DNA of 64,000 nucleotides, taken from positions 2,055,701 to 2,119,700 of the forward strand of contig JAEPQD010000001.1 of NCBI GenBank assembly GCA_017642695.1, given 5' to 3'. This document shows, piece after piece, positions 7,713-15,631 of this stretch. Position 1 is the first letter of the stretch. Each line of letters begins with the position of its first letter. The notes beneath the pieces were generated by a model, which saw nothing but the letters and a program-made list of their open reading frames with translations, made no database searches and had not been told where the DNA came from. The position numbers and the translations under genes are program-made. Source of the DNA: Parvibaculum sp. Lineage in GTDB: Bacteria; Pseudomonadota; Alphaproteobacteria; Parvibaculales; Parvibaculaceae.

Positions 7713-9089
7713 ATGTTTTTCCAGCGTATCGAAACGCCGGGCATTGCCCATTTCGCCTACATTCTCGGTGGGGGCGGCAGCGCTGCCATCATCGACCCCG
7801 CGCGCGATGTCGAGCGCTATCTCGATATTCTGCGAAGAAACGGGCTCACGCTGCGCTACGTGCTGGAAACGCACCGCCAGGAGGATTTCGAAATGGGCGG
7901 CGCGGCGCTGCGCGGCATCACCGGCGCAGAGATCGCCGCCTGCGATCACGAGATCATGGCTCATGCGGACAAGCGGCTGCGGAACGGCGAGACCTTCGCC
8001 CTTGGCGGCGGCATCTCCTTCCGCGCCCTCCACGTGCCGGGCCACACGCCGGAAAGCATGTGCTACGCCGTCACGCTGGATGAGGCGCCGGACACGGTCT
8101 GGGCCGTCTTCACCGGCGACGCGCTCTTCATGGGCGACACCGGCCGCACCGATCTCACCGATGCGGAGAAGACCGGCGAGCATGCGGGCGAGCTTTACGA
8201 CGGCCTGCACGAGAAGATCTTTCCCCTCGGCGATCAGGCGCTGGTGCTGCCCGCGCATGGGCCGGGTTCGGCTTGCGGCGGCAATGTCGCGGACCGCGAA
8301 TGGTCCACGCTCGGCATCGAGCGCAAGGCGAATGCCGCCGGCCGTCTCGACCGCGAGGGCTTCGTCCGCCACAAGCTGTCGGAGCGGATGGCGCGGCCGC
8401 CGTATTTCCGGCTGATGGAGGAGGTCAATCTCCATGCCGGCCGTCCGCTCGAGGACCGCCCGCTCGCCTGGCTCTCGCCGGAAGACTTCGCGGCGCGCTG
8501 CACCAACGGCGTCGTCATCGACACGCGCGATGTCGAGGCCTTCGCCGGCGGCCACATTCCCGGTTCCGTCAATGTCTGGCAGGGCGGCATGGCGATCTAT
8601 GGCGGCTGGATCGGCTGCGCGCACGATCCCGTCTGGCTCGTCGCCGATGATCCGCAAGCCGCGCTCGACGCCCGTCTCGCGCTTGCCCGCATCGGCCTCG
8701 ACCGCGTCGAGGGCGCGCTCGCGGGCGGCTTCCCCGCCTGGCGCAATGCGGGCCGCGAAGTCGCGACGCTTGCCACCGAGACGCCGCGCGGCCTCGCTGC
8801 CCGGCTCGACGCGGAGGACACCGCCGTCCTCGACGTGCGCGAGGAGAGCGCCTTCGCCGAAGGCCACATCCCCGGCGCCCGCCACGTCCATGCCGGCCGC
8901 ATCGAGGAAAAACTCGGCGATCTCGGCCTCGACCGCGACGCCCCCGTCGCCGTCACCTGCAGCGTCGGCCACCGCGGCGGCCTCGCCGCCAGCCTCCTCG
9001 CCCGCGCGGGCTACACCAACGTGTCGAACCTGCTGGGAGGCATGACCGCCTGGCAGAAACTCGATCTGCCCACGGAAAAAGCGGCGTGA
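7713..9089 (+). CDS. MBL-fold hydrolase with two rhodanese domains
   Basis: This 458-aa protein joins a metallo-beta-lactamase domain (residues 1 to about 240) to two rhodanese-like domains (about 255-345 and 355-450). The layout is that of persulfide dioxygenase/sulfurtransferase fusions of sulfide metabolism. The first metal motif is altered: ETHRQEDFEMGG keeps H54 and D58 of HxHxDH but has Q56 and F59. Later ligands HVPGHT (H111), FTGDALFMGD (D136) and LPAHGPG remain. The second rhodanese domain has a cysteine loop (VTCSVGHRGG). The first has no obvious catalytic cysteine at the matching place. AGGAGGT lies 3 nt before the ATG at 7713. It is monocistronic between repeat-rich spacers. Function in sulfur or thiol metabolism is inferred. 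Confidence 0.85.
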   Translation: MFFQRIETPGIAHFAYILGGGGSAAIIDPARDVERYLDILRRNGLTLRYVLETHRQEDFEMGGAALRGITGAEIAACDHEIMAHADKRLRNGETFALGGGISFRALHVPGHTPESMCYAVTLDEAPDTVWAVFTGDALFMGDTGRTDLTDAEKTGEHAGELYDGLHEKIFPLGDQALVLPAHGPGSACGGNVADREWSTLGIERKANAAGRLDREGFVRHKLSERMARPPYFRLMEEVNLHAGRPLEDRPLAWLSPEDFAARCTNGVVIDTRDVEAFAGGHIPGSVNVWQGGMAIYGGWIGCAHDPVWLVADDPQAALDARLALARIGLDRVEGALAGGFPAWRNAGREVATLATETPRGLAARLDAEDTAVLDVREESAFAEGHIPGARHVHAGRIEEKLGDLGLDRDAPVAVTCSVGHRGGLAASLLARAGYTNVSNLLGGMTAWQKLDLPTEKAA

Positions 9090-9162
9090 GGCGTACGCGA
9101 TTGCGCACAGCCATCAAACAAAAAAGTCATTGCCGGGGTGAAAGGCGGTCCGCGCGAGCGGG

Positions 9163-9187
9163 CGAAAAGGTCCAGTGGACCTTTTCG
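9163..9187. repeat. Palindrome CGAAAAGGTCCA/TGGACCTTTTCG, copy 2
   Basis: Two perfect 12-nt arms around a central G at 9175, sharing the AAAAGGTCCAGTGGACCTTTT core with 7424-7446. It lies 74 nt downstream of the MBL/rhodanese stop. Together the two copies bracket that gene. Confidence 0.8.
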
Positions 9188-9300
9188 AGCCTTGAACGCC
9201 CGAAGCGACAGCGAAGGGCAAATACGGCAATCCAGAAGCCGCGCCCCGCGCACCGTCTATCTTCACAAGACGTCTTCCTTCGCGCCAGCCACACCCAGGG

Positions 9301-9330
9301 ATGTCATCCCGGCGAAGGCCGGGCCCCATC
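9301..9330. repeat. REP-like TGTCATCCCGGCGAAGGCCGGG element
   Basis: TGTCATCCCGGC, GAAG loop, GCCGGG: a short hairpin with arms 9308-9313 and 9318-9323. It matches the extragenic repeat family common in alphaproteobacterial genomes and shares TGTCATCCCGG with 797-829. It sits at the edge of the AT-rich island that begins at 9360. The rest of 9090-9359 holds no credible gene. Confidence 0.65.
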
Positions 9331-9359
9331 GGTTCTCTCAGCAGGAGAAGTGTCGTGCC

Positions 9360-10040
9360 TCAGTCAGCTAGGGTCGGGCTGTATGAAAGCAGTGGTTTGA
9401 CCTTCTCTATGTCCCAATGACCGTCAATAAACGGACAGCCGTAATAGGGACCGAGGTTTTCTCTGCGCGCGTCCTCAAAAAAACTCTCAGCTACTGCATG
9501 AAGCGCTTCTGGAATGACAAGAAACGCTACGTCCTCTTCGTTGAAAATGAAGTTGCCAACCTTTCGCCATTCGCGCTCCCATTCGAAAAAATATGCGCCG
9601 CTCGGATAGACGCCCGGCGCATCAACAAAAGGTGCAATCTCCCAGATAGGATGCATCGCATCATTGCTGGCAGCCGAGACAAGTTTCCTAATGGATTTTG
9701 CAACTGCTCCGTCTTTGTACGCATACAAGATAGGATTCCCACCTTGCTGACGCACAGTATTTTTCTTGAATACAATCCCATACTCAGAGCGCGCTTCTAC
9801 TAATCGCCCAAGTAGGTGTAGAGGAACTTCACTAAAGCAAACTGCATTCTGGCTCTCCGGATTTGGAGCTTTCTGTCGACCAGCCCCAAAGGGGGTTCGA
9901 GCTTCGAGTCTGCGGTTGCTCAAGATGCTAATGATGTTGTCATATGCATTTTTGCCCCCGTATGACTTTGAAAAATGAACAAGATAGTTGGACATATCTG
10001 TCCAAGTGTCGGAATTTTCTCCAACTAGCTTATGGGGCAT
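9360..10040 (-). CDS. AbiGi/DUF2971-like protein, putative defence component
   Basis: This 226-aa cytoplasmic protein resembles the AbiGi/DUF2971 group tied to abortive infection. Supporting features are the N-terminal NYLVHFSK (H22), a following AYDNIISIL helix, AVCFSEVPLHLL (residues 67-77), EYGIVFKK and the charged EWEREWRKVGNF (153-164). Such H..S, CFSE and E-x-EWR layouts recall ADP-ribosyltransferase-like folds, but that is my inference. The ATG at 10040 has a weak ribosome site; MSNYLVHF at 9995 is an alternative start matching family N-termini. It follows the Shedu-like gene by 19 nt on the same strand, so the two are likely co-transcribed. The region is clearly AT-richer than its neighbours, which suggests transfer. 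Confidence 0.55.
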   Translation of the reverse strand: MPHKLVGENSDTWTDMSNYLVHFSKSYGGKNAYDNIISILSNRRLEARTPFGAGRQKAPNPESQNAVCFSEVPLHLLGRLVEARSEYGIVFKKNTVRQQGGNPILYAYKDGAVAKSIRKLVSAASNDAMHPIWEIAPFVDAPGVYPSGAYFFEWEREWRKVGNFIFNEEDVAFLVIPEALHAVAESFFEDARRENLGPYYGCPFIDGHWDIEKVKPLLSYSPTLAD

Positions 10041-10059
10041 CGTTTTTCTTTCGCTCTGG

Positions 10060-11061
10060 CTAAAATTCTGCGCCGTTTCCTGGGATCATAGGTGAGCGAC
10101 CAAGCATGCGTTCGGCACGTGCGAGTACATGATCGTAGGTCATGATCGTTAGGTTGTGATAACTAGAATTGAGGATTCGATAAGCGCGCTTCTCGTCGTC
10201 ATCCCAGTTGTTTGATCTGCCGAAAACTAGAACGCATCGTGGCTTCACTGCTTCGACGCCATCCATTCTCTTGGCGAATTTTACGCTATTCACTTCCCGC
10301 TCTACCTCATAAACATATGCATGAGCTTGGGTGACGGCTTTGATTAAATCTGACGACGGTACAATGTTGTTGTGATCTCTGTTAGACGACCAAAATTTTA
10401 TGTCCGGGTGGGGGCGCTTGATCTCGATGATGTCCAAAAAACCATCGTAGGCTTGCATCAGATAGTCGGCGATATTACCGGTGTCGATAGCGCGCTCGTC
10501 TAAAATTCGGACAAACTCGCTGCCAAGAACCCAGCTATTCTCGCTGAACCATTTTTGCCAGACTGACTCGGTTGCGGTGCTCTCAAGCTTTTTCTCAAAA
10601 TCCTTCACGGCCAGAAATTTTTTGTGTTGCTCTACTCCATGGAACACTTCCTCTGGAAGGATGTCGTGCTTGAGTATGAACTCGAGAAGGTCGCGTTTGC
10701 CGGACCTGAACAGAGTATGCAATTGATCCGCTATTTCGCCATCTAGAGGACCTTCCAAAGCTATGAACGCACGGGCACCAGTTCGCATGGGCTCGTAGTT
10801 TTCATTCAGAAACGCTAGGAGATTGGTTAGCTCTTCGCTATCCAGCGTGAGTTCGCTTTTGGGTGATGTGGCTTCCAATGTCTCGGAATTAAAGCCCGAC
10901 TTTTGATAACGCCCTAAGCGAAGATGTATTTCCTCGCGTCCGGATTTATGGGGGATTCGCCAGAACACGCTCCGGGTTACCACCGTTTTCCGTTCACGGA
11001 GAACCGCGGCCAAATAGGAAATTCCTCCGCGCGACCTCTGCACGACTTTGGGAGTGTTCAT
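10060..11061 (-). CDS. Shedu-like nuclease, DUF4263 family
   Basis: This 333-aa protein ends in a DUF4263 domain, the nuclease domain of the Shedu (SduA) anti-phage system. Visible motifs are ESVWQKWFSENSWVLGSEF (165-183), NIADYLMQAYDGFLDIIEIK with D210, E213 and K215 forming the PD-(D/E)xK-type site, and QAHAYVYEVE (Q245). The roughly 150-residue N-terminal part is the variable region thought to control nuclease activity in Shedu proteins. GGAG lies 9 nt before the ATG. It sits between an unknown 222-aa gene (70 nt upstream) and the AbiGi-like gene (19 nt downstream) in an AT-rich island. Shedu usually works as one gene, so the neighbours may be independent or may be partners. Confidence 0.85.
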   Translation of the reverse strand: MNTPKVVQRSRGGISYLAAVLRERKTVVTRSVFWRIPHKSGREEIHLRLGRYQKSGFNSETLEATSPKSELTLDSEELTNLLAFLNENYEPMRTGARAFIALEGPLDGEIADQLHTLFRSGKRDLLEFILKHDILPEEVFHGVEQHKKFLAVKDFEKKLESTATESVWQKWFSENSWVLGSEFVRILDERAIDTGNIADYLMQAYDGFLDIIEIKRPHPDIKFWSSNRDHNNIVPSSDLIKAVTQAHAYVYEVEREVNSVKFAKRMDGVEAVKPRCVLVFGRSNNWDDDEKRAYRILNSSYHNLTIMTYDHVLARAERMLGRSPMIPGNGAEF

Positions 11062-11131
11062 TTAGGAAACTCCAATTGAGTGCTTCGTGAAGGCGCGGGT
11101 CTGCAAGACAACATGCCCGAAATCTTTCGCT

Positions 11132-11800
11132 CTAATCATATTCTTTCCACAATGCGTGCCACTCGTTGAGTATCTGACCGTATCGCCGAAGAAACAGATT
11201 CTGCTCGTCTCCTTGAAATGGAACGTCGGCAATGCCGAACGAAGCGCCACGGATGACATCTAGGACGCGCATTTCCTCTATGGCGCGATGGGGAAGCGCC
11301 TCGCTCATGAGCCACAGTCCCAAGCGAGCGGCTTCCGCTGAAAGTCGTGGTTCCTCCGAGAAATAGGGATAAATCAGGCGGTTTGAGTGGTCACCACCTT
11401 CTAGTGAAAGCAGGTTTTCTACTTTTACGGTTGCTGCTGGCTCTTCGAACGTTAAGCGTCCGTGGGGGCTCGGGAGTATCGCCTCGAACGGTTCGTTCCT
11501 CCATCGACGTTTTTCATCCCACCACAGAAGAAATCCGTCTCTCAGTAGCGGGTATAGGCGTTTTCGCTGAGGGCTTCGCTCGATATAAACTTCCGTGAGA
11601 GCGCGCAAATCTGCCGCTCCAAGAGCGTGCCGTTTCGCACCGCTCCAGAACGCAGTGTGGAAGTCTCCTCCGTCCCCGCTAAGGCCTGTGCCTTTTGAGA
11701 TTTCTTGCCGTATGTCTGCCCGTAGGATGCTTATGCGCTTGTTGTTCGGGGCGTAGAAAATCTGCAGAAGTTTTCTGAGGTGAATTTTCTCTAAGGACAT
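11132..11800 (-). CDS. Hypothetical protein in defence-like island
   Basis: I do not recognise this 222-aa protein. It is soluble, with no signal peptide or membrane helix. It is rich in Trp/Arg/Leu, with GDGGDFHTAFWSGAKRH near residues 42-58, FLLWWDEKRRWRNEPFEAIL near 90-109, and EWHALWKEYD at the end. The ATG at 11800 has a GAGAGAAC sequence shortly upstream. It is the first gene of the AT-rich minus-strand island and precedes the Shedu-like gene by 70 nt, so a shared transcript is plausible. By position it could be a regulator, inhibitor or sensor of the nuclease, or an unrelated cargo gene. Confidence 0.6.
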   Translation of the reverse strand: MSLEKIHLRKLLQIFYAPNNKRISILRADIRQEISKGTGLSGDGGDFHTAFWSGAKRHALGAADLRALTEVYIERSPQRKRLYPLLRDGFLLWWDEKRRWRNEPFEAILPSPHGRLTFEEPAATVKVENLLSLEGGDHSNRLIYPYFSEEPRLSAEAARLGLWLMSEALPHRAIEEMRVLDVIRGASFGIADVPFQGDEQNLFLRRYGQILNEWHALWKEYD

Positions 11801-11835
11801 TCAGTTCTCTCAAGATGAAGCTTTCGACCGACGCG

Positions 11836-11861
11836 CAAGCAACAAACTCAAGCAACAAACT
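11836..11861. repeat. Tandem 13-bp repeat CAAGCAACAAACT x2
   Basis: Two exact adjacent copies, 11836-11848 and 11849-11861, lie between the dnaB stop and the first gene of the AT-rich island, in the island's upstream region. They could mark the insertion edge or a regulator site; the sequence alone does not decide. Confidence 0.6.
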
Positions 11862-11886
11862 GAACTACTGACGCAACTAAAATTAC

Positions 11887-13380
11887 CTACTCAAACCCCT
11901 CCGTATGCACCTGATCGAGATCCGAGAACCGCGTCACATCCGCCTGGAACTGCAGCTTGACCGTGCCCGTCGGGCCGTGGCGCTGCTTGCCGATGATGCA
12001 TTCGGCAAGCCCGTGCACCTTGTTCATATCCTCCTGCCACTGAAGATGTTCCGGCGTGCCCTCGGTCGGCTCGCGCCGCGAGACGTAATATTCCTCGCGG
12101 AAGACGAACATGACGACGTCGGCGTCCTGCTCGATGGAGCCCGACTCGCGCAAATCCGATAGCTGCGGCCGCTTGTCGTCGCGCGCCTCCACCTGGCGCG
12201 AGAGCTGCGACAGCGCCAGCACCGGCACGTTCAGTTCCTTCGCCAGCGCCTTGAGGCCCGTCGTGATCTGCGTCACTTCCTGCACGCGGTTCTCGCCGAA
12301 CTTGCCGGAGCCCGCGAGCAATTGCAGATAGTCGATGACGAGAAGCCCGAGGCCGCGCTGCCGCTTCAGCCGCCGCGCCCGCGCGGCGAGCGTCGCGATG
12401 GTGAGGCCGCCCGTGTCGTCGATGTAAAGCGGAATGCTCTGCAGCTCGCGCGACGCGTCGACGAGCTGGTGAAACTCGTCCTCATGGATGTTGCCGCGCC
12501 GGATGCGCTCCGACGGCACGCCGGATTGTTCGGCGAGCAATCGCGTCGCGAGCTGCTCCGCCGACATTTCGAGCGAGAAGAAGCCGACGATCGCGCCGTC
12601 TATCGCCTCGACGCTGCCGTCGGCGTGGTGCTCGGCCTTGTAGGCTTTCGCCGCCGAGAAGGCGATGTTGGTCGCGAGCGCCGTCTTGCCCATCGACGGG
12701 CGTCCCGCAAGGATCACGAGGTCGGACGGCTGCAAGCCGCCGAGGCGCTGGTCGAGATCGCGCAGGCCCGTCGAGATGCCGGAAAGCCCGCCGTCGCGCT
12801 TGTAGGCCTCGGCCGCCATGTCGATCGCGACCTTCAGCGACTCGTGGAAGCTCTGGAAGCCGCCCTCGTACTTGCCGCTTTCGGCGAGCTGGTAGAGCGC
12901 CTGTTCCGCATCGAGGATCTGCGCCCCCGGCGTGTCGTCCACCGGCGCGTCATAGGCGCGGTTGTGAATGTCGGTGCCGACATTGATGAGTTCGCGGCGG
13001 ATCGCGAGGTCGTAGATCGTGCGCCCGTATTCTTCCGTGTTGATGATCGTCGTCGCCGCGCCCGCGAGCCGCGCCAGATATTGCGGGCCGCCGATCTCGG
13101 CGAGCGCCGCGTCGCGCTCGAAGAAGTTCTTCAGCGTCACCGGCGAGGCGAGGTGGCCCTGCGTGATGAGCTTCGCCGCCGCCTCGTAAATTCGTCCGTG
13201 TACGGCATCGAAGAAATGCGTGGCTTCCAGGAAGCTCGCCACCCGGTCGTAGCTCTCGTTGTTGACGAGGATGGCGCCCAAGAGCGCCTGCTCCGCGTCG
13301 ATGTTGTGCGGCTGCACCCGGTAGGCGTTGTCCGTGCCCTCGCCGGGCTCTGTAGAATAGGCGTGCGTTGCGTTTTCCAT
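11887..13380 (-). CDS. dnaB: Replicative DNA helicase DnaB
   Basis: DnaB is the hexameric 5'-3' helicase of the replication fork. The 497-aa protein has the N-terminal domain (PHNIDAEQALLGAILVNNESYD, about residues 24-45), a linker, and a RecA-type motor with Walker A GRPSMGKTALATN. Further motifs are FFSLEMSAEQLATRLL, Walker B LLVIDYLQLL, and the QLSRQVEARDDKRPQLSDLRESGSIEQDAD stretch seen in helicase motif H4. No intein interrupts it. The stop is TAG at 11887-11889. It lies downstream of the rpsF-rpsR-rplI and cfa genes on the same strand, divergent from doxX. The AT-rich island separates it from alr. Confidence 0.97.
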   Translation of the reverse strand: MENATHAYSTEPGEGTDNAYRVQPHNIDAEQALLGAILVNNESYDRVASFLEATHFFDAVHGRIYEAAAKLITQGHLASPVTLKNFFERDAALAEIGGPQYLARLAGAATTIINTEEYGRTIYDLAIRRELINVGTDIHNRAYDAPVDDTPGAQILDAEQALYQLAESGKYEGGFQSFHESLKVAIDMAAEAYKRDGGLSGISTGLRDLDQRLGGLQPSDLVILAGRPSMGKTALATNIAFSAAKAYKAEHHADGSVEAIDGAIVGFFSLEMSAEQLATRLLAEQSGVPSERIRRGNIHEDEFHQLVDASRELQSIPLYIDDTGGLTIATLAARARRLKRQRGLGLLVIDYLQLLAGSGKFGENRVQEVTQITTGLKALAKELNVPVLALSQLSRQVEARDDKRPQLSDLRESGSIEQDADVVMFVFREEYYVSRREPTEGTPEHLQWQEDMNKVHGLAECIIGKQRHGPTGTVKLQFQADVTRFSDLDQVHTEGFE

Positions 13381-13759
13381 GGCTCACTTCTAGCGGATGG
13401 CGCGGCGCGCTTCGCGGGCGAATCCGGTGCGCCGCGCGCTTATCCCCGGCTTTCTTCTCCAGAGCCTGTGCACAACCCGGCGGAATTCGGCCAAGCCCCT
13501 GAAATTGCAGGCCTTTGCGCGGGAGTAGGCTGTGGATGGCTTCGATTTTACCGTGAGTCGCGGGCCGCCAGGTGGATAGCGGACGGGCAGGGCAGTTCTC
13601 CCCGCTTTTGCTGACGGGCCGTCACGCTTCGGCTGCGCGGGGTGGGCCGGAAGTCATTTGTGACGTTTCGATGACAGTTCGGTGACGGTCGGGCCGCTTG
13701 TATTCGGCCTTGCCGCGCATAATGTCTTTCATCTCAACACCTTGGGGGGAGGATAACCC
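13381..13759. other. Divergent spacer dnaB/doxX with DnaA-box-like motifs
   Basis: No gene is seen in these 379 nt. Three loose matches to the DnaA box TTATCCACA occur: TTATCCCCG at 13440, TGTGGATGG at 13531 (reverse strand) and GGTGGATAG at 13571 (reverse strand), each with two mismatches. GGGGGAGGAT at 13745-13754 is the ribosome site of doxX. Confidence 0.35.
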
Positions 13760-14152
13760 GTGAGTGGCACTTTCGGCGTGGCGACCGCCATCGGTCGCGT
13801 GTTTCTGAGCGTTCTTTTCATCCTTGCCGGCATCGGCAAGGCGGCGGCCCCCGCGGGGACCATTTCCTACATTGAATCCAAGGGCTTGCCGCTCGCGCCG
13901 GTGGCCTATGTCGGCACCGTCGCGCTCGAACTGGGCGGCGGTTTGCTGCTGCTTGTCGGCTTCCAGGCGCGGCTGGTGGCGCTCGCTTTCGCTGTGTTCT
14001 GCGTGGTTTCCGCGCTCATCTTCCACCTCGACTTCAGCGATCCCGTGCAGCAGGCGATGTTCCTTAAGAATTTGGCGATTGCCGGCGGCATGCTCTTCGT
14101 CTTCGCCCATGGCGCGGGCGGCTTCAGCATCGACGGGCGCCGCGGCGCTTGA
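13760..14152 (+). CDS. DoxX family membrane protein
   Basis: This is a 130-aa protein with four predicted membrane helices: about residues 8-28, 45-65, 70-90 and 98-118. The N-terminal GRVFLSVLFILAGIGKAA is typical of DoxX/DoxD-like proteins, a small integral membrane family linked in some bacteria to redox or thiosulfate handling but mostly uncharacterised. It starts at a GTG (13760) with a strong GGGGGAGG about 7 nt upstream. It is monocistronic, followed by a hairpin terminator at 14177-14203, and convergent with cfa. Confidence 0.85.
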   Translation: MSGTFGVATAIGRVFLSVLFILAGIGKAAAPAGTISYIESKGLPLAPVAYVGTVALELGGGLLLLVGFQARLVALAFAVFCVVSALIFHLDFSDPVQQAMFLKNLAIAGGMLFVFAHGAGGFSIDGRRGA

Positions 14153-14176
14153 GCGCTTTGCGCGTAACGCATTGAA

Positions 14177-14203
14177 AAGGGCGGGTCTTTCGGGCCCGCC
14201 CTT
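14177..14203 (+). terminator. Rho-independent terminator after doxX
   Basis: Arms AAGGGCGGG (14177-14185) and CCCGCCCTT (14195-14203) with a 9-nt loop, followed after three bases by TTTT. It lies between the convergent doxX and cfa ends and may serve both strands. Confidence 0.75.
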
Positions 14204-14227
14204 CGCTTTTCCGCCGGTGCGTTGTGC

Positions 14228-15478
14228 TCAGTCGCCTGCGAGCAGCCGTTGCTGCGGTTGCTCCGCGCCCGCGTTCAGCCGGCGCTCCTCGTCCACCATG
14301 TAGTCCCTGCTAAGCGGCAGGGATTGCAGGCTTTTCGCGATCTGCATCTGGAAGACGACCATGCCCTCGTTGCGGAACGAGGTCTCGGAGCCCGCGAGAT
14401 AGAACTCCCACATCCGGCAGAACCGCTCGTCATAGATCCGCGCCGCCGTCTCGCGCCTCTCCATGAAGCGTTTCCGCCATTCCCGGAGCGTCTGCGCATA
14501 ATGCAGCCTGAGCACCTCGATGTCGGTCATCAGCAGCCCGCTGCGCTCCACCGCGCCGGCCATCTCGCTCAGCGCCGGGATGTAGCCGCCCGGGAAAATA
14601 TACTTTGCAATCCATGGGTTGGTGGATCCCGGCGGGTCCAGCCGCCCGATCGTATGGATCAGCGCGACGCCGTCCGGCGCGAGCAGATGCTGCACCCCGC
14701 CGAAGTACTCGCCATAGTGGCCGACGCCGACATGCTCGAACATGCCGACCGAGACAACGCGGTCGAAATTCTCCTTGATCGTGCGGTAGTCCTGGAGCCG
14801 GAACTCCACCTTTTCCGCCAGTCCGCGTTCTTCCGCGCGGCGCTGCGCGACCTTGAGTTGCTCGCGGCTCAGCGTCACGCCGGTGACCTCCGCGCCCGTT
14901 TCCTCCGCCAGCGTCAGCGCCATGCCGCCCCAGCCGCAGCCGATATCGAGCACGCGCATGCCCGGTTCGATCCGCAATTTGGCGGCGATGTGCCGTTTTT
15001 TCGCGAGCTGCGCTTCCTCCAGCGTCATCTCCGGCTCGCGGAAATAGGCGCAGGAATACTGCTTGTCCTTGTCGAGGAAGAGGTCGTAGATGCCGCCGTC
15101 GAGGTCGTAGTGATGCGCGACGTTCTTCTCCGCCTTGCCCACGGGATTGTGCTGGTCGAGCCGCCGTTTCATGCGCCGCAATGCGCCGTAGACCTCGAAG
15201 AACGGCCCCGCGAACTGGTTGCCGAGATTGCCTGTCAGCAGGTCCAGGAGCTCGTAGATGGTCGCCGGCGGCTCGATCGTCAGCCGCCCATCCATATAGG
15301 CTTCGCCGAGCTTCAGATAGGGATTGAGCGCCAGTTCGTAAGGCACGGTGGCGTCGTGCAATCGGATCGTGACGGGCGGCCCCGACCCGTCGCCGAAATC
15401 CCGCCGTCTGCCGTTCGCACTCACCACCGTCAGCGAACCGCGCTTGACGATCTTCTGCAGAAGCGCACTGAAAAGCAT
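14228..15478 (-). CDS. cfa: Cyclopropane-fatty-acyl-phospholipid synthase
   Basis: This SAM-dependent enzyme adds a methylene bridge to unsaturated acyl chains of membrane lipids. The 416-aa protein from MLFSALLQK has an N-terminal lipid-binding region, then NVAHHYDLDGGIYDLFLDKDKQYSCAYF, the SAM motif VLDIGCGWGGMAL and VTLSREQLKVAQRR. SVGMFEHVGVGHYGEYF supplies the conserved active-site glutamate and histidine. YIFPGGYIPALSEM follows. The ATG at 15478 has GGGAGGG about 5 nt upstream and is preferred over an upstream in-frame codon at 15547. It lies between rplI and dnaB on the same strand but behind the rplI terminator, so it probably has its own promoter. Confidence 0.95.
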   Translation of the reverse strand: MLFSALLQKIVKRGSLTVVSANGRRRDFGDGSGPPVTIRLHDATVPYELALNPYLKLGEAYMDGRLTIEPPATIYELLDLLTGNLGNQFAGPFFEVYGALRRMKRRLDQHNPVGKAEKNVAHHYDLDGGIYDLFLDKDKQYSCAYFREPEMTLEEAQLAKKRHIAAKLRIEPGMRVLDIGCGWGGMALTLAEETGAEVTGVTLSREQLKVAQRRAEERGLAEKVEFRLQDYRTIKENFDRVVSVGMFEHVGVGHYGEYFGGVQHLLAPDGVALIHTIGRLDPPGSTNPWIAKYIFPGGYIPALSEMAGAVERSGLLMTDIEVLRLHYAQTLREWRKRFMERRETAARIYDERFCRMWEFYLAGSETSFRNEGMVVFQMQIAKSLQSLPLSRDYMVDEERRLNAGAEQPQQRLLAGD

Positions 15479-15631
15479 CGAACCCTCCCGTACCGAGGAT
15501 TGAAGTTCAGATCTCCGCGTCCGGGATCCCGTTGGCGGGGAGGACACGAACAGGCTTTCTGGAATTTATCTAAAGTTAATCTCCCGCCCGTTGCAAGGGG
15601 GAACGCGCAGGCTTCGCGCGGGGTTCCAGCA

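Noticed and set aside
11062-11259. Small minus-strand open frame between the unknown gene and the Shedu-like gene
   Set aside because: It overlaps the 3' end of the 222-aa gene in another frame, and has no ribosome site or recognisable sequence.
11836-11861. Possible CRISPR-like array
   Set aside because: Only two adjacent 13-bp copies with no spacer; no cas genes in the window.
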